From JACCZX01 sp040003315 (GTDB taxonomy: Bacteria; Pseudomonadota; Gammaproteobacteria; Burkholderiales; Burkholderiaceae_F): DNA of 64,000 bases. The stretch covers positions 1-64,000 of the forward strand of contig JBDUCU010000001.1 of NCBI GenBank assembly GCA_040003315.1, in the 5' to 3' direction. Both the position numbers and the translations under genes were made by a program. The notes under the pieces were generated by a model that ran no database searches, was not told the origin of the DNA, and saw nothing but the letters and a program-made list of their open reading frames with translations. Shown here in pieces: positions 46,007 through 54,637 of this stretch. Every line of letters begins with the position of its first letter. The first letter of the stretch is position 1.

Positions 46007-46677
46007 CAAATGAATCGGCCGAACCAGGTGCCCCAGCCGTGTACTCCGAAAGATTCGATAACGTGCTGCTGCTCCAGCACGGCGAGTTGGCTGCGCGTTG
46101 TTGCCTCCTTCCCCGGAGCCCCAGGCGCGTAATAGTCGTCGACGACCAGGTAACACCGAGGGGAAAGAAAACGCTTGTACAAAGCAATATCTTCCTGGAC
46201 TTGACCGTCAGAATCGATAACGAAACATCCAAACGATCCCTCGCGTTGAAATACTTCTTCGACCGCATCGACTACGGATGGATCGCGACTATGGCCCACT
46301 ATCAAATTGACCTGAACGTCAACACCGTAGTTTTTTAAATTGGCACGCAGGCTCTCGACAATATCCGTGGTCACATAGGTTGGATGACGGTACTCACCAC
46401 CCAATTCGACCGAGGTCACACGCGCTGACAGACCACCTTCCAAGATCCCGCGCACTAAGGCTATCGTTGACCCACCGATGTAGGGTCCGATCTCGAGTAT
46501 CGGCTGTTCTGCATGTGCCCCATAGTGGTAAAGCAAGGCGAGCACATCTGAATGCAACATCGAAATATAGCTGTTCAGTTCGGCGAACGAGGCGTACAGC
46601 GCGTCGGAGCGATATTGAGTCGCTGTCAACGATAGCTCGAACGCAGTTTTGGGCATTGGACTGCTGAAAGGCGGCAT
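46006..46677 (-). CDS. SAM-dependent methyltransferase (class I)
   Basis: A 223-residue protein with motif I as ILEIGPYIGGSTIAL and a metal-site-like DSDGQVQEDI and VVDDYYAPG. The pattern resembles the Methyltransf_24/cephalosporin hydroxylase-like group found in many polysaccharide loci. The sugar target is unknown. An ATG at 46656 is an alternative start. It is coupled to the following GT4 gene by a one-base overlap. Confidence 0.75.
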   Translation of the reverse strand: MPPFSSPMPKTAFELSLTATQYRSDALYASFAELNSYISMLHSDVLALLYHYGAHAEQPILEIGPYIGGSTIALVRGILEGGLSARVTSVELGGEYRHPTYVTTDIVESLRANLKNYGVDVQVNLIVGHSRDPSVVDAVEEVFQREGSFGCFVIDSDGQVQEDIALYKRFLSPRCYLVVDDYYAPGAPGKEATTRSQLAVLEQQHVIESFGVHGWGTWFGRFI

Positions 46678-46744
46678 GAGGTCAGACTTTTACGGTTCTG
46701 GACGCACTTTTAGGACTGTATCGCAGCAGTGCGTCGAGCCTCGA

Positions 46745-47692
46745 TCACACCCGCTCCAGTTCGGCAGTCATGATGAAACTGCATCGCAAGCCTCTCATGA
46801 TGCGATCCATCAGCGGGGTCAACTCTATATCGATTCGGTCGACCCATCTAACCAATCGACTGGGCTTGCCGTTCAAAGATCCGGTGAAGTCATTCCATCG
46901 TTCGGCCGATCTGTTTTGAGTGAGGATTTCGTCGTAACTCTCACCGGACGCTCTCTTCACGAGAAAGTTTAGAAGTCCGCGGTTGGAACCGGAAAAGATG
47001 TCATCACTAAAGACTATTCGTCGGACACGCAAGCCTGCCAACCTCGCAGCGTGACGCAAGGTTGATGGAGTAAACATCAAGAGATGCCGTGGAATGTCGT
47101 CATGCCGCATTACTCGCGCTGGCAGGCTACGGAAGTTAGGAACCAGCACGAATGCACGACCATCTGCTGCTAGCAGGTCAGCGATTTGGCGCAACGTCTC
47201 CACCGGTTCGTGGATATGCTCGAGAACTGCCCACAAGGTTATCGCTTGGAAAAACCGCGGTTTGAGTCCCGCCGATTCAACACGTCCATAGTGAATCGGC
47301 ATGTTAAAAACGTTTGGTGGGGTTTCGGAAAATTCGATTCCCTGCACGCTCCACCCCCGTTGTTTCATCCAATACAAAAACTCGCCCTTTTGACATCCAA
47401 TGTCGAGCAGTTGGCCCGGCTTCAGCGCGGACAGCAAGTTCGCCTTTGCTGTCAGCGTAGAGCGCTTTTCTTCCAATAGCTTTTCCGCGGTCGTCGCGAC
47501 GTCATAAAAGTCCGGCGGATAGAAAGTTTTAATTTCGCCCGGATCGGGCCTTGGGTTAATAAAAACCATTGAGCAATGGCAACAGCGCACGACGCGAAAG
47601 CGATCGTTGGTTACGTAGTGTGTGTGATCCAAACGATCAAAGAGCAGGTCATGCTGATCGCTCTTGCAGATCGGGCAAGCGCTGTATTGCAT
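46745..47692 (-). CDS. Methyltransferase with an N-terminal zinc-ribbon
   Basis: A 315-residue protein. CPICKS and CCHC within the first 40 residues form a likely zinc ribbon. A methyltransferase core of the Methyltransf_23 type follows, with LLDIGCQKGEF as motif I and ITLWAVLEHI as motif IV. The type is common in O-antigen and exopolysaccharide clusters. The sugar substrate is unknown. Confidence 0.8.
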   Translation of the reverse strand: MQYSACPICKSDQHDLLFDRLDHTHYVTNDRFRVVRCCHCSMVFINPRPDPGEIKTFYPPDFYDVATTAEKLLEEKRSTLTAKANLLSALKPGQLLDIGCQKGEFLYWMKQRGWSVQGIEFSETPPNVFNMPIHYGRVESAGLKPRFFQAITLWAVLEHIHEPVETLRQIADLLAADGRAFVLVPNFRSLPARVMRHDDIPRHLLMFTPSTLRHAARLAGLRVRRIVFSDDIFSGSNRGLLNFLVKRASGESYDEILTQNRSAERWNDFTGSLNGKPSRLVRWVDRIDIELTPLMDRIMRGLRCSFIMTAELERV

Positions 47693-47745
47693 GTATGCGG
47701 CTGGAGGGATAACGGGGTTTAGCGACGTTCAGGACTACCGAAGCT

Positions 47746-49107
47746 TTAGTGAGATAAGTCTTGTATTTGCGATTGCGACAACGCAACGTGGGTTAACTCG
47801 GCATCCAGGTCAGTCAGACTGCTAGTGAAAGTCCGAGTTAGCCCGATAACCTCGAACTCGAGAGCATCGAATCGATAGTCTAGAAACTGATCCTTCGGCC
47901 GATCGTCGTCATGAGCGAGGGCCGCGCTCATAAAATATCGTCCCGGGACCAGGCGAACGTCAAACCGTAACCGGCATTCGTACGATGTGTTCGGCGAGTT
48001 CGGCGGTATGGACTTGAAATGTAACGCCGACTTCGTGCCGTAGACCTCCACTCCGCGCGCATTGCAAATAATGAATCCATAAGAAATAGGACGGGGAATC
48101 GAAGCCAAAAGTGTCACACGAAAATAAGCTTCGCACTTTGTATAGGTTTCGATAATGGTGACCGATTCGCCGCTCTCATTGCGCAGACCGATTCGGGTGA
48201 TAGTTGCTTCGCCGCTGCCGTAACGAACTTCTCGGCCCGTTTTTTTAATTCCGAGCTCAACACTCGAGCCGGTCGCGCTCGACGGTTCAGGCGCCTTAGC
48301 CGTCGGCTCGATCGCACGCTTACCCTCACCAACGTTACCAAACAGCAGCTTGTGATACTCGCGACCAATTCTTTGTGGATCGCCTTCAGCATAAACGCGC
48401 CCGTGCTCCAAGATGATGGCTCGGGTACAAAACAGAAGAATCGTGGACGTATCGTGCGTCACGAACAGGATCGTGGTGCCTTGTTCGCGCAACTGTGCGA
48501 GCCTGCCAAAGCATTTCTTTTGGAAGCGCGCATCGCCGACCGCCAGCGCCTCGTCCACAATGAGCAACTCCGGCTCGACCGCCGTCTGCACGGCAAAGGC
48601 CAAGCGCATCAGCATTCCCGAGCTATACGTCTTGACGGGCTGCTCCATGAATTCGCCAATGTCGGCGAACTCAGCGATCGCATCAAATCGATCGTCAATT
48701 TCTGACGCGCTCAACCCTAGCAGCGAAGCATTGAGCCGAACGTTCTCCCGTCCCGTAAATTCGGGTGAAAAGCCGCTGCCCAGCTCAAGCAACGCCGCCA
48801 CTTTGCCGCTCACCGCAACAGAGCCAGATGTCGGAGCCAACGTACCAGCAACGATCTGGAGCAACGTACTTTTCCCCGCTCCATTTCTTCCCAAGATTCC
48901 CAGAGCATCTCCGCGATTGAGATGGATCGAAACTTCGCGCACGGCCCAAAATTCGTTGAAAAAGGGACGTTGCCGACGCCAGCTCGCCGGTAGTAGGCGC
49001 TGTAACCGGGGATAGAAAAACTGTCGCAGTCGATCCTGCGGTCGCGCATAAATTTCGTACCGCTTCGACACGTTTTCAATGAGCAGGACGGGGGCGGGCG
49101 TTGGCAT
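47746..49107 (-). CDS. wzt: O-antigen ABC transporter ATPase with a C-terminal polysaccharide-binding domain
   Basis: A 453-residue protein. The ATPase domain has Walker A GRNGAGKST at 73-81, signature YSSGM at 161-165, and Walker B LLIVDEALAVGD. After a linker a C-terminal Wzt_C-like beta-sandwich runs at about 275-430. In the O9a/O8-type systems that domain recognises the capped non-reducing end of the chain before export. The partner permease wzm is encoded 12 kb away on the plus strand. The ATG at 49105-49107 gives the family N-terminus; 33 upstream codons in frame show no similarity. Confidence 0.92.
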   Translation of the reverse strand: MPTPAPVLLIENVSKRYEIYARPQDRLRQFFYPRLQRLLPASWRRQRPFFNEFWAVREVSIHLNRGDALGILGRNGAGKSTLLQIVAGTLAPTSGSVAVSGKVAALLELGSGFSPEFTGRENVRLNASLLGLSASEIDDRFDAIAEFADIGEFMEQPVKTYSSGMLMRLAFAVQTAVEPELLIVDEALAVGDARFQKKCFGRLAQLREQGTTILFVTHDTSTILLFCTRAIILEHGRVYAEGDPQRIGREYHKLLFGNVGEGKRAIEPTAKAPEPSSATGSSVELGIKKTGREVRYGSGEATITRIGLRNESGESVTIIETYTKCEAYFRVTLLASIPRPISYGFIICNARGVEVYGTKSALHFKSIPPNSPNTSYECRLRFDVRLVPGRYFMSAALAHDDDRPKDQFLDYRFDALEFEVIGLTRTFTSSLTDLDAELTHVALSQSQIQDLSH

Positions 49108-49254
49108 TGCCGAAGGTCTTTTCTGAAGCGGAGGCGATACTGCGAGGTCGTTAGACGAGGTCCGCAAACGGCTGCCTCTGTGCGACTGGGCAGCATCGTG
49201 TTGCACCAGCCCGTTTGAGTCCGCGCCGAGTCTTGTAAGGGAGCGTCTGCATGC

Positions 49255-50199
49255 TTACCTGCCAACGGGCACTTGACCGCGCAAGCATGTGTCCCAATCG
49301 CTCGGCTGTTGGATCTCGATCAACCCTGCCTCGCGAAACCAGGCGTTCACCTCGTCCGGGGAGTGCAGCCAGTGGTAAGCGGGGGAGTAGCCGTCAAACG
49401 TGTCAAGAATGTCGTACTCGACGCCGAGCCCGTGCCGAGGAAACGGGAACGCATGCTGAATGGCGCCCACTAGTGGGTGTTCGAGCCGGGCCTCGGCCCA
49501 CGGTACGAACCATCGGCACCACGCGTAATACATCGAATCAGGAAGCTTGTTTACGAAAGGTACCCAGCGTGCTCGCGTGATGTATGCGTCATTGCGGGGG
49601 TAAACCCAGATCGCGATGACGCCGCCGGGCTTAAGTAACGGCACGAGCCGCTCGAAAAACTTGCGTGTGTCAGGTGTGTGGTGCAAAACGCCAATCGAAA
49701 AGATCACGTCGAACGTGCCAGGTAGAAAAGGAAGTGCTCCGATGTCGGCTTGTGCGATCCACACATTCGGCCGCTCACCAAGATTTCGTTGCGCTGCCTC
49801 TACTGCGTAGCTCAGGTCGACCCCGACGACGTCGCCACCCCACCGGCTGGCGACATCTGCATATCGTCCTGCGCCCACGCCCGCGTCGAGGATCAACTTG
49901 CCTTTCAAGAACTCCGGCGTGAACCCAGTCTTGGCGATGAACTCGCGTTCCGAAGGGCGGTCGTCGCGATAGATATCGAGCTGGGTCCGATCGTGAATAT
50001 TCCATTCAAAGCTGAATGACTTGACGTACTGATCGCTTTCGACAAAACGAGCGACGCCGTTGACGATCGGAAAGCGTCGACCAGCGGTGCCGACGTAGGC
50101 GTCGCCTTCGCGCGTCAACACCGTACCGGTTGCCGGGTCCCGCAGGCGAGCCTGCATGCGCTGCGCGGCGGTTTGAACCGTTGACGTTCTCGATTGCAC
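49255..50199 (-). CDS. SAM-dependent methyltransferase with Trm112-like N-terminus
   Basis: A 314-residue protein. The first ~55 residues resemble a Trm112/UPF0434-type small domain (LRDPATGTVLTREGDAYV, then RRFPIVNGVARF). A methyltransferase follows, with LILDAGVGAGRYADV as motif I and FSIGVLHHTPDT as motif IV. The substrate is unknown. The GTG at 50197-50199 overlaps the stop of the AsnB fusion gene by one base. Confidence 0.83.
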   Translation of the reverse strand: MQSRTSTVQTAAQRMQARLRDPATGTVLTREGDAYVGTAGRRFPIVNGVARFVESDQYVKSFSFEWNIHDRTQLDIYRDDRPSEREFIAKTGFTPEFLKGKLILDAGVGAGRYADVASRWGGDVVGVDLSYAVEAAQRNLGERPNVWIAQADIGALPFLPGTFDVIFSIGVLHHTPDTRKFFERLVPLLKPGGVIAIWVYPRNDAYITRARWVPFVNKLPDSMYYAWCRWFVPWAEARLEHPLVGAIQHAFPFPRHGLGVEYDILDTFDGYSPAYHWLHSPDEVNAWFREAGLIEIQQPSDWDTCLRGQVPVGR

Positions 50200-53100
50200 T
50201 AGGCGGCCGTTGCTCGAATCGGTTCAGGAAGCTCTTGATCAACCTCGGCACCGTCGTTCAGAACTTCGAGATACCGTCGCGCCATTGCTTGCCGCGAGAA
50301 AGAGTTGCGCATGTATGCGGCTCCATTGATACCGAACCGCTTGCGCACATCATCGTGTTCGAGCAGTTCGATGCAGCGCCGAGCAAAGCCACCGATATCG
50401 TCGCGATCAACGACGTAGCCCGTTTGGCCGTCGATCATGCAGTCGGGAACGCCGCCCAGATTCGGCGCAACCACGGGAATACCGAGCGCCTGCGCCTCCA
50501 TGACGACATTGGGCATACCTTCGAAGCTGGAGGTCAGAAGCAGAACGAACGAAATCTGCATCAGCTGCGGCACATCATCGCGTCGTCCCAGCAGGGTCAG
50601 CGATGACTGCAGCTTGAGTTCATCGATCCTTTGCCGCATGGCCGGTTCGAACGGACCCACGCCCGCCACCAATGCACGAGCCTGTGGCAGCCGAGCGTGG
50701 ATCGCAGCAAATGTTTCAACGAAGAGAAGCGGCCGTTTCTCCTCGCTCAGCCGAAAAACGCCGAGGATGACTGGGCTATCGGGCATCACACCGAGTTGTT
50801 GCCTCAACTCCGATAGGGAAAGCGCCGCCGGAGCAGTCAGCGCCGCCGTATCGATCGCGTTCGGGATCAGCCTGATTCGAGAGTCGTCAACACCGATCCA
50901 ACGAGCGTAGTCGGCATTGGCTGCACGCGAATTGCCGGTCATCAAAACGCTCGGCGACTTGGCCAGCAATGCATACAGGGGCTGAAACCAATCGTTCGAT
51001 AGATAGGAAAACCGGCTTGGGTTGTAATTGCGAAACGACAGGACGATTTGGGGCACCGACGCCAGCAGGCCGGCGGTGGCGGCAATCAAGTTGCAGGAAT
51101 CGAGTTGCGCATAGACGACACGCGGCTTGAGCCGCATAAACAGCTCGACCAGATCCCGCAGTTGCTGACCGAATGGGTTGTCCATGCCGGCTTCGGCGTC
51201 ACCCAGGATCGCGCGCTCGAGCTTCGCATGGGCCGCCGCGAGCATTTCCCGCTCGCTGATCTCACGTTGCGTAAGTTCGGTGAGCCTAACGCCGTCACCG
51301 GTGAGCAATGGCAGGTAGTGCTTGTCATCACCTGCGAGCGGGAATAACGTAACGAAGTCAACGTTGTGCCCCATCCGCTTCAGTTCACCGGCGAGATAAC
51401 ACCATTGACGCTCCGCGCCACCCGGCGGCAAGGCGTGCGTCAACACGACAACGCTATCGCCGCGCTGTAACGACGCTGGGTCGGGCAACTTTGCGGCGTC
51501 CGCTATCGCAGCTTTAAGTTCCAACATAAACGGGCGCCGCCGCTCGAATCCAACCGGTGTAACCACATTCGACACAAACGGAAGTCGGTGCTCGGTGCGA
51601 GCATTTCGCTCAACCATCCAGAAGGATTTCGGGCTTCGCGCGCCAGCCTTCGTGGACGCAAAGCGCACTGCGCCTCCCTTGACCGAATACCGGCCGTCGC
51701 CCCAGCGCCGGATGTCTGCATTCGAAGCCGGAACCGGCGGCAGCTGTCTAAGGCCTTCGAACAGTGCGTAGCGATCCGACAGTTCCACTTCACCGGCAGC
51801 CAGGCCACCGAGCGGGGCCGCGATCCACAGATTGCCTTGCTCTGGCACCGCCCGAGCGAACATCACGCGACCGAAGCCGAAACGTAGAAGGCCCAGCAGG
51901 TTCATACCCCGCCGCCATAACGTCGGTCTATGCAAAGAAATGGTGACGACGCTGCCATCTCCGCCATAAGGGTGTCGCAATACAACGCGCGCGACGCCCA
52001 TCCGACGAAGACGGTCGAGCGACGACCAACCGGTCAGCGCCGCCGCGCTGCGTGTGGCGAGGAGCAGCGTTGCGCCGCCCAACGCACTCCGACCGCCCGC
52101 TCCTCCTTCTCCCTGAATGAATGCCGACCAGGAGGTTTGCGTTTGCAGCAGCGGCCGACACTCACCCGATCTGACGACACTTTCCCAGACATCTCGGTGC
52201 GCGGCAATCAGAGGCATCAGTTCCGACGCTGATGCCGGAAGCGAGCTGGAGCCGTCGCCCGCAGAAGCGGCGTCCGTGACCGCAAGCACGCCGTCGGCGA
52301 TTTTCCAGGCTTGTATCGAGGACTCATCCGCTCGATCGTTCACTGCAATTGCCGAGCCTCGCTCGGTTTCAACGCACTCCATCCGCCCAGGGTGATGGCG
52401 CAGCCAGGACTCGAGCATCGTCAGCGCCCAAACCTGGTAGGTGACGCACCCACCATCGCTTCGTTGTCTCTGCATAAACCGGGCAATGGCATCACGACCG
52501 AGCGCGGCACGGATTCGACTTTCGTCACTTTCCAGCAGAGTCGACGCCACCTGCAGCAATTCATTCTGTCCCCAACGCGACATCGGGAGACCGAAACCTT
52601 TTTTCGGTAGATCAACCAGCGCGCGCGGCAAATAGCGGTAAGCGACCTCGCGCAGCAACAGCTTGCCGCGCGCGCCGTTGTACAGAGTTTCTTGCGGCAG
52701 CCGTTCAGCAAAGCGCGCAAGCTCGATGTTCAAGAATGGCGTGCGCACTTCAAGCGAGTGCTGCATGCTCATGCGGTCAACCTTGGGCAGCACCGCACCG
52801 GGCATGTAATTTTCCACATCGGTCTGGCGTAGCCGGCACACCAACGGAACGTTTGTACGGTCGACTTCGGCGCGCAATCGCTCCAGATGCCCGGCGGCGC
52901 GAGCGGGCACAAATCCGAACAGCTCCTTGATGTGCTCTTCAACCGAAACCAAAATGCGGTTCGAGTAATAGTCGCGGCCAGGGCTCCAATCGGGCGCGCG
53001 GTGTCGGGTTGACTCGTCAAGCGTTGCGAAATAGCGGTCGTAGCCAGCAAATAGCTCATCGCCGCCGTCGCCGGACAGTGCAACTGTCACTGTTTGTCTC

Positions 53101-54182
53101 GCGAACGCGGACAACAAGTAAGTCGGCAGGCACGAGCTATCCGCGTTCGGCTCGTCCAGCACGCGGCCGATATTCAATAGAAACTCGCTGGCGTTCGGCG
53201 CAATGATCTTGTCGTGGTGTTCCGTGCCGAGATGCGCAGCAAAGACCCGCGCGACTTCATGCTCGCTGTCGGCCGCGCCCTGGAACCCGATCGAAAACGT
53301 CTTCAGAGGCACCTTCAGCTGCCGGCGGATCAACGCACAAACCGTCGACGAATCCACGCCGCCCGATAGGAACGCACCTAGCGGCACATCGGAAATCAAG
53401 CGCCGCCGCAAGCTGCGCACTAGGATGTCCTCGAGTTCGTCCGCCAACTGATCGAGCGGACGATGATCGAATCCCGAGCTTCCCGGCTGGAATGCGAAAT
53501 ACCTGCCGATCTTCGGGGCCTGGCCTGGGTATGCGGTGAGCCAGTGGCCCGGCTGCAGTTTGCTGACACCGCTGTAGACGGTGCGCGGGGCTCCGATGTA
53601 TTGGAACATCAATAGCTCAGCGACTGAATCGAGGCTGATGTGGCCTCCGACACCTGGCACAGTCTCGAGCGCATGCAACTCCGAGGCAAAGGCCAAACCA
53701 CCGCCCGCCAGCTCTGCGTAGTAAAGGGGCTTCTCTCCGAACGCATCGCGGGCGAGGATCAATTGGCCCGACGCGCGATCGAAAGCCGCCAACGCGAACA
53801 TGCCATCGAGCCGCGGCAGCGCGTCGACACCCCACAGCGCGAGCGCGTGTAACAGCACTTCAGTATCGGTGCGGCCGCGGAAACTGATTCCGCACGCCTT
53901 AAGTTGGGCGCGCAGTTCTTCGAAGTTGTAGATCTCGCCGTTGTAGCTGATGACCCATCGGCCGCTCGCATCGATCATCGGCTGATGACCCGCGGGCGAG
54001 GTGTCGATGATTGACAGGCGACGATGCCCTAGCGAACAACGTCCCAGAGCGTCGTGCCAGATTCCCTCGTCGTCGGGCCCACGGTGCGCGATGACGCCGG
54101 TCATGCGCCGCAGTAAGGCATCGCGTGCTACGCCGTCGGATACGGCGCGCTCCGCTGAAAACAGACCGGCGATACCGCACAT
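50199..54182 (-). CDS. Fusion of asparagine synthase (glutamine-hydrolysing) with a GT4 glycosyltransferase
   Basis: One uninterrupted 1327-residue frame. Residues 1-600 are an AsnB-type protein. The glutaminase nucleophile Cys2 is in MCGIAGLF, and NGEIYNF and the ATP site SGGVDSS (273-279) are present. Residues ~620-800 and 803-857 repeat the unknown region and module of the GT4 gene at 43820-46006. A complete GT4 domain follows from ~908 (VVVLTHALPPGGAERQW) to the end (FEGMPNVVMEA). AsnB relatives in O-antigen loci are thought to amidate sugar acids; the fusion suggests that amidation and transfer of the same sugar are coupled. It starts 2 bp after the small module protein gene. Confidence 0.85.
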   Translation of the reverse strand: MCGIAGLFSAERAVSDGVARDALLRRMTGVIAHRGPDDEGIWHDALGRCSLGHRRLSIIDTSPAGHQPMIDASGRWVISYNGEIYNFEELRAQLKACGISFRGRTDTEVLLHALALWGVDALPRLDGMFALAAFDRASGQLILARDAFGEKPLYYAELAGGGLAFASELHALETVPGVGGHISLDSVAELLMFQYIGAPRTVYSGVSKLQPGHWLTAYPGQAPKIGRYFAFQPGSSGFDHRPLDQLADELEDILVRSLRRRLISDVPLGAFLSGGVDSSTVCALIRRQLKVPLKTFSIGFQGAADSEHEVARVFAAHLGTEHHDKIIAPNASEFLLNIGRVLDEPNADSSCLPTYLLSAFARQTVTVALSGDGGDELFAGYDRYFATLDESTRHRAPDWSPGRDYYSNRILVSVEEHIKELFGFVPARAAGHLERLRAEVDRTNVPLVCRLRQTDVENYMPGAVLPKVDRMSMQHSLEVRTPFLNIELARFAERLPQETLYNGARGKLLLREVAYRYLPRALVDLPKKGFGLPMSRWGQNELLQVASTLLESDESRIRAALGRDAIARFMQRQRSDGGCVTYQVWALTMLESWLRHHPGRMECVETERGSAIAVNDRADESSIQAWKIADGVLAVTDAASAGDGSSSLPASASELMPLIAAHRDVWESVVRSGECRPLLQTQTSWSAFIQGEGGAGGRSALGGATLLLATRSAAALTGWSSLDRLRRMGVARVVLRHPYGGDGSVVTISLHRPTLWRRGMNLLGLLRFGFGRVMFARAVPEQGNLWIAAPLGGLAAGEVELSDRYALFEGLRQLPPVPASNADIRRWGDGRYSVKGGAVRFASTKAGARSPKSFWMVERNARTEHRLPFVSNVVTPVGFERRRPFMLELKAAIADAAKLPDPASLQRGDSVVVLTHALPPGGAERQWCYLAGELKRMGHNVDFVTLFPLAGDDKHYLPLLTGDGVRLTELTQREISEREMLAAAHAKLERAILGDAEAGMDNPFGQQLRDLVELFMRLKPRVVYAQLDSCNLIAATAGLLASVPQIVLSFRNYNPSRFSYLSNDWFQPLYALLAKSPSVLMTGNSRAANADYARWIGVDDSRIRLIPNAIDTAALTAPAALSLSELRQQLGVMPDSPVILGVFRLSEEKRPLLFVETFAAIHARLPQARALVAGVGPFEPAMRQRIDELKLQSSLTLLGRRDDVPQLMQISFVLLLTSSFEGMPNVVMEAQALGIPVVAPNLGGVPDCMIDGQTGYVVDRDDIGGFARRCIELLEHDDVRKRFGINGAAYMRNSFSRQAMARRYLEVLNDGAEVDQELPEPIRATAA
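51612..51776 (-). repeat. Module copy 4, divergent (in the AsnB-GT4 fusion)
   Basis: Residues 803-857. YALFEGLRQLPP, ADIRRWGDGRYSVKGG and RFASTKAG follow the same pattern as copy 3, with WG replaced by KG. It lies at the junction between the shared unknown region and the GT4 domain. Confidence 0.6.
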
Positions 54183-54184
54183 GG

Positions 54185-54637
54185 TTAGGTGCCCGAAAAC
54201 AATGAAGGGCGCATTTCGCGCACCGCGTAGCTGCGTCCGTTGGCGCGTGGATCGCTGTTGTCGGAAGTGCTGAAGTACACGCCAGCGCCCCAGTGAGCAA
54301 ATCGACCGCCGCCGGATTTTCTAATGTCGTCGTGCGCCGCATGCGCGGGGCCCAGCACGGCGCCATCCTCCGTCAGAACCAGGGATGAATGGCTTTCATA
54401 GTCAGACAGCAGATAGGGTGGCAAGTCTGCCAAATAGCAATGGCCGCCCTCGTGTCGGACGGTGGTAATCGGTCCGGCGTAGGAACGACGGGCGAGCGCG
54501 CGAAAAATGCGCCGAAAAGGGGGCGTCGCGATCCGCCGCGTCATAACCAGAAACGCCCCGACGGCGATCAGATAAAGGCTCACCAGCACGACCGCGATCG
54601 AGTCCCGCAGCGGGCGGGTGTCAGCTGAATCGGGCAA
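54185..54637 (-). CDS. Small membrane protein consisting of a TM helix and the EDG/SHWG module
   Basis: About 150 residues if translation begins at TTG 54635-54637; an in-frame GTG at 54587-54589 or an ATG at 54542-54544 are alternatives. Hydrophobic residues ~13-31 are followed by an arginine-rich stretch (TRRIATPPFRRIF) and then the module (65-139), with almost nothing else. The arginines suggest that the module lies in the cytoplasm here. The protein looks like a free form of the module otherwise fused to enzymes. It overlaps the upstream GT4-like gene by 17 bp and ends 2 bp before the AsnB fusion gene. Confidence 0.7.
   Translation of the reverse strand: MPDSADTRPLRDSIAVVLVSLYLIAVGAFLVMTRRIATPPFRRIFRALARRSYAGPITTVRHEGGHCYLADLPPYLLSDYESHSSLVLTEDGAVLGPAHAAHDDIRKSGGGRFAHWGAGVYFSTSDNSDPRANGRSYAVREMRPSLFSGT
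54221..54445 (-). repeat. Module copy 5 (stand-alone protein)
   Basis: GHCYLADLPPYLL opens the copy, then LVLTEDGAVLGPAHAAH, GRFAHWG, FSTSDNSDPRANGRSY. It is the most complete copy, and nothing catalytic is attached. Confidence 0.8.

Noticed and set aside
46007..46156. 50-residue N-terminal extension of the 43820-46006 GT4 gene
   Set aside because: It lies inside the methyltransferase gene, and the ATG overlapping that gene's stop is the natural start.
52382..52384. Splitting the AsnB-GT4 fusion at an internal ATG (Met601)
   Set aside because: There is no stop codon before it and no clear ribosome-binding site, so a single polypeptide is the simplest reading.
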